This document shows, piece after piece, positions 55,493 to 63,066 of a DNA stretch of 64,000 bases. Origin of the DNA: Tistrella mobilis (lineage in GTDB: Bacteria > Pseudomonadota > Alphaproteobacteria > Tistrellales > Tistrellaceae); contig NZ_JBBIAB010000006.1 in the NCBI RefSeq assembly GCF_039634785.1, positions 62,001 through 126,000 of the forward strand, in the 5' to 3' direction. The position numbers were made by a program, and so were the translations under genes. The notes below the pieces were generated by a model. That model was not told the DNA's origin and did not search any database. It saw nothing but the letters and a program-made list of their open reading frames with translations. Numbering within the stretch: the first letter of the stretch is position 1; the number at the start of each line of letters is the position of its first letter.

Positions 55493-56344
55493 ATGGCATC
55501 CTTCCCCGCCGGCGCCGTCTGGCTCGCGTCTTATCCCAAATCAGGCAATACCTGGATGCGGGTGTTGCTTGCCAATCTCATGGCGGGCGATGCGGCCCCC
55601 GTTGATATCAATGCCCTGCCCGACGACTACGCCGTGACGTCGCGACGGCAGTTCGCCGAGCATATGCTGATCGATGCCGACCTCCTGACCCCGGATGAGC
55701 TGGAGCGGCTCCGTCCCGCGTTCAATGTGGCGGTGTTCCAGCCTCTCGAAGGGCCGGCCTTCTGCAAGACCCATGACCCGTTTTTCGGCAGGGGCGGAGC
55801 CGGCAGGGCGCGTGTGCCGGTATTGGGAACGGCGGCACGGGCGGCGGTCTATCTGATCCGGGATCCTCGGGATGTGGCGATTTCCTTTGCGCATCACATG
55901 GGTGCCGATATCGATGAGGCCATCCGGCGGATGGGTGATGGATCGGCCGTCATGGGCAGTGCCGCGCAGCTTTCCCATCACCTGGGTGACTGGGCTGGCC
56001 ATGTCGAAAGCTGGGCCCGTCAGGATCTGGTGCCGGTGGCGGTGATCCGTTACGAAGACCTTCGCCGGGACACACATGGTTGTTTTGCCGCGATGCTGAA
56101 CCGGCTGGGCGTCGTGGCGACAGCGGCGGAGATCGATCGGGCCGTTGCTCATTCCAGCCTGAAGGCGCTGCAAGGTCAGGAAAGTCTGGCCGGCTTCCGC
56201 GAGCGGCTGCCGGGCCAGGGCCGGTTTTTCCGGTCGGGACGCGTGGAGGGATGGCGCGACGTGCTGAGCACGGCGCAGATCCGGGCGATCGAGGATCAAT
56301 GCGCCGCGACCATGATACGCTGGGGATACGCCCTGGCGGGTTGA
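55493..56344 (+). CDS. PAPS-dependent sulfotransferase (lasso tailoring candidate)
   Basis: 283-aa sulfotransferase. The 5'-phosphosulfate-binding loop is ASYPKSGNTWMRVLLANL (residues about 11-28), and the 3'-phosphate-binding motif is LIRDPRDVAISFAHH, followed by VIRYEDLRRD. The C-terminal GRVEGWRDVLS is also typical of this family. It would transfer sulfate from PAPS to a hydroxyl. The predicted core has no Tyr, so Ser or Thr would be the acceptor if the peptide is the substrate. ATG 55493 is preceded by GAGGTG. It lies between kinase and RRE genes on one strand. Confidence 0.87.
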   Translation: MASFPAGAVWLASYPKSGNTWMRVLLANLMAGDAAPVDINALPDDYAVTSRRQFAEHMLIDADLLTPDELERLRPAFNVAVFQPLEGPAFCKTHDPFFGRGGAGRARVPVLGTAARAAVYLIRDPRDVAISFAHHMGADIDEAIRRMGDGSAVMGSAAQLSHHLGDWAGHVESWARQDLVPVAVIRYEDLRRDTHGCFAAMLNRLGVVATAAEIDRAVAHSSLKALQGQESLAGFRERLPGQGRFFRSGRVEGWRDVLSTAQIRAIEDQCAATMIRWGYALAG

Positions 56345-56393
56345 TCCCGGCGGGTGATCCATGTGGCCTGTTCCCTTTCTCCGGGATGATCCG

Positions 56394-56660
56394 ATGACCG
56401 AGATCCTGCGCCGCGCAGACGACGTTTCCGCCGTAACAGGCGACGGCGAGACGCTGCTGCTGAACCTCTCCACAGGCCTCTGGCACGGTCTGGACCCGAT
56501 CGCAGCACGGATCTGGGAGATGCTCGCCGAGCCGATGGATGCAGACGGCCTTGTCGCCCGCCTGGTGGCCGAATACGAGGTGACGCCCGAGACCTGCCGG
56601 GCGGAGATCATTCCGCTGCTCGACCGGATGCGGGCGCGCGGCCTGCTGGCCGGAGGCTGA
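56394..56660 (+). CDS. Lasso RRE protein (B1, PqqD-like)
   Basis: 88-aa stand-alone RiPP recognition element of the PqqD fold. The sequence moves from a beta-hairpin (LLLNLSTGLWHGLDPIAARIW, in part) into a winged helix (LVARLVAEYEVTPETCRAEI), the standard B1 pattern. It binds the leader motif and presents the precursor to the protease and cyclase. ATG 56394 is preferred; an ATG at 56361 would add 11 residues. The cyclase gene starts 4 nt after its stop. Confidence 0.88.
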   Translation: MTEILRRADDVSAVTGDGETLLLNLSTGLWHGLDPIAARIWEMLAEPMDADGLVARLVAEYEVTPETCRAEIIPLLDRMRARGLLAGG

Positions 56661-56664
56661 CCCG

Positions 56665-58593
56665 ATGCGGCTGATCTGCGGCATGCTCCGGCTGGATGGG
56701 CAGGCGGCTTCAGACCGGCATCTGGATGCCATGGCCGCGGGGCTGACCGCGCCGGGCACAAACCCCGGCCTGTCGCGCCATATCGACGGCCCGCTGGGGT
56801 TGGCGGTGCTGGATTTCACCGGCGGCACCACCGGTCTGGTCCGGCGGGAGGGGTTGGTTCTGGCCCTGGATACAAGGCTCGATCGGGGCATCACGGACGA
56901 GGGCGCCGCCGTCATCGGCGCGATCCGCCAGCACGGGGCCGATTTTCCCGATCATCTGCATGGTGATTTTGCCGTGGCGGCCTGGGATGAGGCGCGCGGA
57001 GAGCTGATCCTGGGCCGGGACTATATCGGCGTCCGGCCACTGGCCTGGACCCTGCAGCCCGGCCGTTGTCTTGCCTTTGCCAGCCTGCCGGCCGGGCTGA
57101 TCGCAGCGTCACCCGAACGGGCCGCGCCCGATCCGGTCGCACTGGGCCTGCTGCTGGTTCACGGCTATTTCGTCGGCGCCGATACCGGCCATGCGGGCAT
57201 CGCCATGCTTCAGGCGGGGCACAGCCTTACCGTGCGGCCAGGAGAGGGCCGGCCCCCCCGCCTGCACCGCGCCTATCGGCCCGATCCGCGTCTGGTCGGG
57301 CGCTGGCGTGGCGACCGGCACGAGGCGGCGGCCAGATTGCGTGATCTGGTGACTGAGGCCGTGAACGACCGCTTGCCCCCGCAGGGCGTCGTCGCCAGCC
57401 ATCTGACCGGTGGGCTCGACAGTTCGGCTGTGACCGTGCTGGCGGCGCGCGGCATGCGGGAACGCGGCGGCCGGATACTGGCACTCAGCAAGCTGATGCC
57501 GACTGCCATGGGGCCGGCTGAACTGGATGAGCGGCCGCTGATCGCTGCCGTGCTGGCGCAGGAGCCGGATATCGTTCATGCCGGGGCGCCGGATCTGCTG
57601 CCCCTGCCATCCCAGCCCCAGCATCCCGACTGGCCAGGGCTGCCGCTGGACGGGCCGGAGGATGACATGGCTGCCGCTGCGGCCGCCTTTGGCGCCGATC
57701 GCATCCTGAGCGGTGTGGGGGGCGATGAAGGCGCCAGCTATCACGGTGCCAATCTTTATGCCCGGCTGCTGCGCGACGGCTGGCTGAGGACGCTGGCGCG
57801 CGAATTGCCGGCGCGGGCAAGACGGGATGGAGTCAGCCTGAAGCAGGCGGTGCGCGGCCGGTTGATCGGGCCCCTGCTGCCGGACGGTCTTGCCCGCAGG
57901 CTGGGGGTATCGGTCGGTCGGGGCCAGCTTTATGGTTCGTCGAAGGGGGTGGCCCGCTTTCTCGCTCCGGGACTCCGCGACGCGGTCGAGGCCCGACGGA
58001 TGCGGAAAGTCCTGGTCAGCAACGACCCCGAAGAGCGGGTGGCTGCCTTTGCCGACCACCACATCCCCTCGCGCTGCAGCTTCTATGCGATCACTGCGGC
58101 ACGGCGCGGGCTGGCAGCCTCGTTCCCGCTGCTCGATCGCCGGGTGGTCGACTTCGTCCTGTCGCTGCCGGCAGGCCTCTTCCTTGACGACGGCTTCGCC
58201 CGTCAGCCCTTCCGGGCGGCGATGGACGGCATCCTGCCCGATGTGGTGCGGCTGAAAGCGGACAAGGTCGGGCTCTATGACGATCGCTTCATTCGCTATG
58301 CCGACCACCGCGCCGCCCTGCTGGCAGAGGTGGACCGGCTGGCGGCACGGAGGTCGGAGATCGTCTGCCGGCTCTTCGACCTGACTGAGATCCGCGCCGC
58401 GCTGACCCTGTTACCCGATGCGGCCAACGCGCTTGATTTCGTGCGGGCGCGACCCGGCGACCTTCACGGCGGCGTGCCGCCCTGGCTGCCGCTGATCGCG
58501 GTGCACTGCCTGATAGTTGCGCGGCATCTGGACGATCATGCGGCAGTCAAAGGTGGGGGGGACGGCATCGCCCCCGCCCGCAATCCATCCTGA
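56665..58593 (+). CDS. Lasso cyclase (C protein, asparagine synthetase-like)
   Basis: 642-aa protein with a glutamine-amidotransferase-like N-terminal half (residues about 1-210) and an asparagine-synthetase ATP-pyrophosphatase half (about 225-600). The PP-loop is SHLTGGLDSSAVTVLA. The N-terminus is MRLICGML, so the Cys2 nucleophile of real glutamine-dependent synthetases is absent, as in lasso cyclases that adenylate the Asp/Glu side chain instead. It should form the Gly1-Glu8 isopeptide bond. GGAGG precedes ATG 56665. The 3' end overlaps the convergent methyltransferase gene by 47 bp. Confidence 0.88.
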   Translation: MRLICGMLRLDGQAASDRHLDAMAAGLTAPGTNPGLSRHIDGPLGLAVLDFTGGTTGLVRREGLVLALDTRLDRGITDEGAAVIGAIRQHGADFPDHLHGDFAVAAWDEARGELILGRDYIGVRPLAWTLQPGRCLAFASLPAGLIAASPERAAPDPVALGLLLVHGYFVGADTGHAGIAMLQAGHSLTVRPGEGRPPRLHRAYRPDPRLVGRWRGDRHEAAARLRDLVTEAVNDRLPPQGVVASHLTGGLDSSAVTVLAARGMRERGGRILALSKLMPTAMGPAELDERPLIAAVLAQEPDIVHAGAPDLLPLPSQPQHPDWPGLPLDGPEDDMAAAAAAFGADRILSGVGGDEGASYHGANLYARLLRDGWLRTLARELPARARRDGVSLKQAVRGRLIGPLLPDGLARRLGVSVGRGQLYGSSKGVARFLAPGLRDAVEARRMRKVLVSNDPEERVAAFADHHIPSRCSFYAITAARRGLAASFPLLDRRVVDFVLSLPAGLFLDDGFARQPFRAAMDGILPDVVRLKADKVGLYDDRFIRYADHRAALLAEVDRLAARRSEIVCRLFDLTEIRAALTLLPDAANALDFVRARPGDLHGGVPPWLPLIAVHCLIVARHLDDHAAVKGGGDGIAPARNPS

Positions 58594-59581
58594 ACGGACC
58601 GAAGGCGGTTTCGACCAGACGGCTGTCGATGCGGGTGAAGCCGGCCCTGGCCATGGCGGCGGCGATGGCGCCGTCGTCGAAAGAGCGGTCCTGGCCGCGG
58701 AGCGCCGGGACCAGGCGGCCGGTGACATGGGTTTCGGGGGCGGTGCGTTCGGCCGTCAGCGCCTCGTGCAGGGTGACGAAGACCCCGCCGGGGGCGAGGG
58801 CCCGGCGGATGCGGGCCAGCACGCCCGCCAGATCGCGGGCGTAATAGAGCGTCATCGATGTCCAGACGATGTCGTAGCCGGCGCCGAAACCGGTGTCGTT
58901 CATGTCGCCGGCGATGACGGTGACCGGGCGGCCGTTCAGCCGGGCGCGGATGCGGTCCGCCATCGGCGGCAGGTCGAAGACGGTGATGTCGAGCTGCGGG
59001 TGCCGGTCGGCCAGGCGGCAGGCCAGCACCTCGGACCCGGCCCCCAGATCGAGCAGGCGGCGCGCCGAGGGCCATTCGGGCAGGCGGGCGAGGAGGTCGA
59101 GCGCGGTATCGGCGCCCATTGCCCGGTGGAAGGCCCTGAGGCTGTTGGCCGAGCCGTCCCAGAAGCCGGGCGATGCCATGTCGGGGGCGGGCACGGGGCC
59201 CGGATCCTTGAGCAGGCCGGCGACGTCGCCATGGCGGAGCCGGGGCAGGGTGAGCAGCAGATCGCGCATGGAGCCTGCGCCATCGGCCCTGAGCAGCGGT
59301 GCGGCTTCGGCGGTGAGGCCATAGCGGCCATGGGTCTTGTCGAGCAGGCCCATGGCGGCGAGGCCGTCGAGCACACGGCCGAGCCGGGTGGCATCAAGGC
59401 CGAGGGGATCTGCGAGATCGGCGGCGGTTGCCGGCGGGTCGAGCCGGTCGAAAAGGCCGAGATCGAGCGCACAGGCGAGCAGCTGCCAGCGCAGCGGCGC
59501 CTGGATCAGATCGAACAGCCGGCCGGCGAGGCCGTCACGGCCGGGGGTCTCGATGACGGGAAGCGTGCGATTGCGCATCAC
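58547..59581 (-). CDS. SAM-dependent methyltransferase (O-methyltransferase/hydroxyneurosporene type)
   Basis: 344-aa methyltransferase with an N-terminal winged-helix dimerisation domain (residues about 15-95, WQLLACALDLGLFDRL) and a C-terminal Rossmann domain. SAM motif I is RLLDLGAGSEVLACRLA and the second strand gives ITVFDLPPMAD. The acceptor is unknown; relatives act on small phenolic or polyketide-like molecules. Its start overlaps the TonB-dependent receptor stop by 4 nt, so it belongs with the uptake unit to its right. It converges on the lasso cyclase, and a role in lasso tailoring cannot be excluded. Confidence 0.85.
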   Translation of the reverse strand: MMRNRTLPVIETPGRDGLAGRLFDLIQAPLRWQLLACALDLGLFDRLDPPATAADLADPLGLDATRLGRVLDGLAAMGLLDKTHGRYGLTAEAAPLLRADGAGSMRDLLLTLPRLRHGDVAGLLKDPGPVPAPDMASPGFWDGSANSLRAFHRAMGADTALDLLARLPEWPSARRLLDLGAGSEVLACRLADRHPQLDITVFDLPPMADRIRARLNGRPVTVIAGDMNDTGFGAGYDIVWTSMTLYYARDLAGVLARIRRALAPGGVFVTLHEALTAERTAPETHVTGRLVPALRGQDRSFDDGAIAAAMARAGFTRIDSRLVETAFGPFRMDCGRGRCRPPHL

Positions 59582-61698
59582 CAGCTGGCCTTTACCTGAA
59601 GGCTGACCTCGCGGCCGGTGCCGTCTTCGACCAGCTGGCCGAGCGGCACGCCGACGGCGCGGGCATAGACATTGCGGTCGAAGATGTTGCTGGCCTGAAG
59701 CGAGACCTCGATGGTGCCGAAACGGTAGCCGAGGGCGGCATCGGCCAGGGCGAAGGCGTCCTGCGACAGGCTGTTGGCGCCGTCGAAGTAATAGGGGCCG
59801 GAGCCGTTGGCGGCGATCAGGCCGAACCAGCCGTCGCCGCCGGCGGGGCCGCCCTGGTCGTAGCGGAGCCCGGCCGACCAGGTGGCCTCTGCCGCCATCG
59901 GCAGGCGGTTGCCGGAATAGTCGACCGGGACCAGCGTGCCGCCGCGGTTGACGGTGGTGCGATAAGAAGTGGCCTCGGCCTTCTGGAGGCCGCCGGTGGC
60001 GAACCAGCCCCAGACCTCGTCGATCCGGCCGTCGAGGGCGAGTTCGGCGCCGTAGATGCGGGCCTCTGCGGCATTGCTGATGGTGGTGACGCCGCCGGGT
60101 TCGAGGTCCAGGATCTGGCGGTCGGTCGATGTGGTGTGGAAGAGGGCAAAATCCGCCACCATCCGCCCGCCGAACAGCGCGGTCTTCACACCCGCCTCGG
60201 CTGTCCAGCTGTGTTCGGCGCCATAGGTCAGGTTGCCGGGACCTGTGGCATTGCCGTAATTGTAGCCGCCGGGCAGATAGCCGCGGGCGTAAGAGGCGTG
60301 GAGCATCGTGTCCGGCGCCACATCCCAGGCGAGCGAGATTTTGGGCAGAAGCGTGGTGTCGGTGATGTCGGCATCGAAGCTGCTTTGGCCGGCAGCCCTG
60401 CTCAGCCGCATCCGGCCGCTCTGGTCGATCCGCTCCACCCGCGCACCCAGGGTGACGCGCAGATCCTGTGTCAGGCCGTATTCCGCCTGGCCGAAGCCGG
60501 CGATGCCGGTCTGGTCGATCGAGGTCTCGCGCGCCACCCGCGGCGTGCCGATGCGGAAATCGAGATCGGTGCGGCTGACATAGCCGTAAAGCCCGGCGAG
60601 CCAGCGCAGCCGCGCGCCATCATCGGGCGAGGCGATGCGCAGTTCCTGCGAGACGGTGTCGTCCTTGTGGGAAGAGAGCGTCGGCAGGGTGGGGAGCGGC
60701 GTGCCGTCCAGATCCATCCGGAAATCGCGGGTATAATGCGTCCAGCCGGTGATGGCGGTGATGTCGACCGGCCCGGCGCGATGGTCGATGCGCAGCGACT
60801 GGATGGCGGTCACCGTATCGTCCCACGAGGCGGCGTCGTAACTGGTGACGTAGCGCGGCGTGGCATAGGGGCCGGTCAGGAAGCGCAGCCGCTGCTTGCC
60901 GAGATCGGCCCGCTCCACGACGCTTTTGAGCGAGATGTCGGTGTCGTCGTCGGGCAGCAGGGTCAGCCCGCCCGAAAAGGTCAGCCGGTCGGTGGAAGCG
61001 CCGTCATCGGCGCCATCGGCGAGGTTGAGGCCGGGACCGCGGGCCTGTTCTGCCCGAAGCGCCAGCGACGCCGCCGCCTTGTCGGGCGCGATGGCGCCCG
61101 AGACCCGGCCGCTGATCGTCCAGGCCGGGCTCCAGCCGTCGGCGCCGTCTTCGAACCCCAGGATGGCGCGGGCTTCGGCCCCGCTCTGCCAGTCGGGATC
61201 GGCGGTGCCGGTGCGGATCAGCCCGGCCTCGGTGTTGCGGCCGTACAGGCTGCCCTGGGGGCCTTTCAGGATCTCCATGCTGCCGGGATCGGGCAGGCGC
61301 GGCGCCTGCACCGCGCCATGGGGCAGGGCCACGTCGTTGACCGTGAAGCCGAGCGGATCCTGCAGGGCGGTGTTGGCGACGGTCATGCCGCGCATCACCA
61401 CCCGGGTCTGTACCGAGGACTGTTCGATCAGCACATTGGGCGTGTGCCGGGCGATGCCCGCCAGGCCGTTCGCGAGCGGGCCGGCCTGATCTTCGGGCGT
61501 CAGCAGATCGACCGTGCCGGGGGTGCGGCGGACATCTTCGGTCCACTGGCGCGCCTCGACCATCACGGGGGCGAGGCGGGTGACGGTCTCGTCCTCGTCG
61601 GCCCGGGCCGCCCCCGTGACGAGCGTCGTGCCGCCGGCCAGCAGCATGGGGACGGCGGAGGCGAGCAGGCGGGTGCGGACCCTGCGATGCGTGGTCAT
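59578..61698 (-). CDS. TonB-dependent outer-membrane receptor
   Basis: 706-aa receptor. The signal peptide is RLLASAVPMLLAGGTTLVTG with cleavage likely after ARA (residue about 33). The plug domain spans about residues 50-165 with VVMRGM, SMEILKGPQGSLYGRNTEAG. The barrel follows, with SLAWDVAPDTMLHASYARGY and ASNIFDRNVYAR. The C-terminus ends in a terminal aromatic (KASW), as outer-membrane barrels do. It imports a siderophore, vitamin or other chelate using TonB energy. A repeated 19-bp element lies 81-99 bp upstream of its start. Confidence 0.93.
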   Translation of the reverse strand: MTTHRRVRTRLLASAVPMLLAGGTTLVTGAARADEDETVTRLAPVMVEARQWTEDVRRTPGTVDLLTPEDQAGPLANGLAGIARHTPNVLIEQSSVQTRVVMRGMTVANTALQDPLGFTVNDVALPHGAVQAPRLPDPGSMEILKGPQGSLYGRNTEAGLIRTGTADPDWQSGAEARAILGFEDGADGWSPAWTISGRVSGAIAPDKAAASLALRAEQARGPGLNLADGADDGASTDRLTFSGGLTLLPDDDTDISLKSVVERADLGKQRLRFLTGPYATPRYVTSYDAASWDDTVTAIQSLRIDHRAGPVDITAITGWTHYTRDFRMDLDGTPLPTLPTLSSHKDDTVSQELRIASPDDGARLRWLAGLYGYVSRTDLDFRIGTPRVARETSIDQTGIAGFGQAEYGLTQDLRVTLGARVERIDQSGRMRLSRAAGQSSFDADITDTTLLPKISLAWDVAPDTMLHASYARGYLPGGYNYGNATGPGNLTYGAEHSWTAEAGVKTALFGGRMVADFALFHTTSTDRQILDLEPGGVTTISNAAEARIYGAELALDGRIDEVWGWFATGGLQKAEATSYRTTVNRGGTLVPVDYSGNRLPMAAEATWSAGLRYDQGGPAGGDGWFGLIAANGSGPYYFDGANSLSQDAFALADAALGYRFGTIEVSLQASNIFDRNVYARAVGVPLGQLVEDGTGREVSLQVKASW

Positions 61699-61739
61699 GG
61701 GCGTCTCCGGAAGGCGCTGGATGAGATGGGGCGAGGCTA

Positions 61740-61762
61740 GCGCCCGAGAGCGCCGCGGGCGC
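61740..61762 (-). other. GC hairpin between MFS and receptor genes
   Basis: GCGCCCG (61740-61746) pairs with CGGGCGC (61756-61762) around AGAGCGCCG in the 85-bp gap. No T run follows. It could be an intercistronic mRNA structure lying between the candidate AraC site and the receptor start. Confidence 0.35.
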
Positions 61763-61768
61763 CCTTAT

Positions 61769-61798
61769 GGCGAACGCCCGCCGTCATCCGGCGAAAGC
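61769..61798 (-). promoter_or_regulatory. Candidate AraC operator upstream of the receptor gene
   Basis: CGCCGTCATCCGGCGAAAG (61779-61797) matches the copy upstream of the MFS gene in 18 of 19 positions. Within this copy, GGCGAACGC (61769-61777) and GGCGAAAGC (61790-61798) are direct repeats 21 bp apart, two helical turns, as AraC-family proteins prefer. The site covers the MFS stop codon. Confidence 0.65.
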
Positions 61799-62977
61799 TT
61801 CGGTGCGGCGGCGGAAGGCGAGGCCGGCGATGGCCGCGAGCAGGGCCGCGCCCGCCCACCAGGGGGCGGTGGGGGAGAGCTGGTGCAGCGTGGCGCCGAG
61901 CATCGGACCCGCCGCCATGGCGAGGCCCTGGGCCATACCGTTGATGCCGGCGGCGCGGGCCTGGCCGCCCGCAGGGGTGGCGAGGCTGAGCCCGGCGAGG
62001 TTGCCGGGCAGCAGCAGGCCGAAACCGGCGCCGAGCAGCACCATGGCGAGCTGCAGCCAGAGGATGGTGGGGGCAGCGGCGGCGGCCGTCATGGCCATCA
62101 GGCCGAGCAGCGCGCCCGTCTGCACCAGGCGGGCGGGTGCCCAGGCCAGACGGCCGATCACCAGGCCCTGGGTTGCGACCATGGCGAGGGTGGTGAGGGC
62201 GAGAAGCGCGCCGCCGCGCTCGATCGAGGCGGCGGCACCCAGGCCGAACTGGTCCTGGAGGCGAAGCGCCGTCACCTGCTGAAGCTGGGCATAGGCGGCA
62301 AGCCCGGCGAAGGTGACGACAAGAAAGGGCAGAAGCCGCCCGAGCGGCGGGCGCTGCGCGGCGGGTGCGGTTGCAAGGGCAGGTGCCGGCCGCGGCGCCG
62401 CCCGCAGCAGCAGCGCGACCAGAAGCGTGCCGGCGGCGATGGCGAGGCAGAGGATCAGCAGTGCCGCGACCGGCGAGGCGCCGCCCAGACGCCAGGCCGT
62501 CATACCGCCCAGGATCGAGCCCAACCCGAAGGCGGCGCCCATCATCCCCATGCCCCCGGCGCGCCGGTCGCGGGCGGTGACATCGGCCAGGAACCCCTGG
62601 GCTGCGGGCATGATCCCGGCCGACAGGGCGGCCTGAACCAGCCGGGCCGCGAGCAGCAGGACATAGGCGCGGCCGGCATCGAGCCGGCCGGCATCAAGGG
62701 CGTCGAGAACCGCGGCGAGCAGGGCGGGGAAGAGCGCCGCGGCGGCGAGCCCCGCCACCAGCACCGGCCGGCGCCCGATCCGGTCGGCGACATGCCCCCA
62801 GACGGGGCCTGCCACCACCATCAGCAGGGCGGAGAGGCCGAGCAGCAGCCCGGTTTCGACATCGCCGAAACCGCGGGCGCGGCCGAGCGGCGGCAGGGTG
62901 ATCAGCAGAAAGGCATGGCCGGCGCCGTTGGCGGTGAGGGCGGCAAGCAGGGCGGCGATCGCGGGACGGGTCGACAT
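61784..62977 (-). CDS. MFS transporter (12 TM)
   Basis: 397-aa major-facilitator protein starting MSTRPAIAALLAALTANGAG (ATG 62977); codons before it look non-coding and contain the candidate operator. Motif A is VWGHVADRIGRRPVLVAG between TM2 and TM3. The gene sits between the AraC regulator and the receptor, as exporters do in siderophore loci, so it may export the apo-chelator or import the loaded one across the inner membrane. No siderophore biosynthesis gene is visible in the window. Confidence 0.87.
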   Translation of the reverse strand: MSTRPAIAALLAALTANGAGHAFLLITLPPLGRARGFGDVETGLLLGLSALLMVVAGPVWGHVADRIGRRPVLVAGLAAAALFPALLAAVLDALDAGRLDAGRAYVLLLAARLVQAALSAGIMPAAQGFLADVTARDRRAGGMGMMGAAFGLGSILGGMTAWRLGGASPVAALLILCLAIAAGTLLVALLLRAAPRPAPALATAPAAQRPPLGRLLPFLVVTFAGLAAYAQLQQVTALRLQDQFGLGAAASIERGGALLALTTLAMVATQGLVIGRLAWAPARLVQTGALLGLMAMTAAAAAPTILWLQLAMVLLGAGFGLLLPGNLAGLSLATPAGGQARAAGINGMAQGLAMAAGPMLGATLHQLSPTAPWWAGAALLAAIAGLAFRRRTEAFAG

Positions 62978-63027
62978 GGGGGCAGCGGGCTCCGGATGGG
63001 CGGTCTGCGGATGACCATGCCCGGTCC

Positions 63028-63057
63028 GGCGGCGGCGCGCCGTCATCTGGCGAAAGG
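63028..63057 (-). promoter_or_regulatory. Candidate AraC operator upstream of the MFS gene
   Basis: CGCCGTCATCTGGCGAAAG (63038-63056) is the second copy of the element before the receptor gene. A half-site-like GGCG also recurs 21 bp upstream (63028). It lies 61-79 bp before the chosen MFS start and just past the AraC stop codon. Confidence 0.6.
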
Positions 63058-63066
63058 GCGGGGGCG

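Noticed and set aside
56665-58593. Ordinary glutamine-dependent asparagine synthetase
   Set aside because: The N-terminal nucleophile Cys2 is absent (MRLICGML) and the gene starts 4 nt after a PqqD-like RRE gene in a lasso locus.
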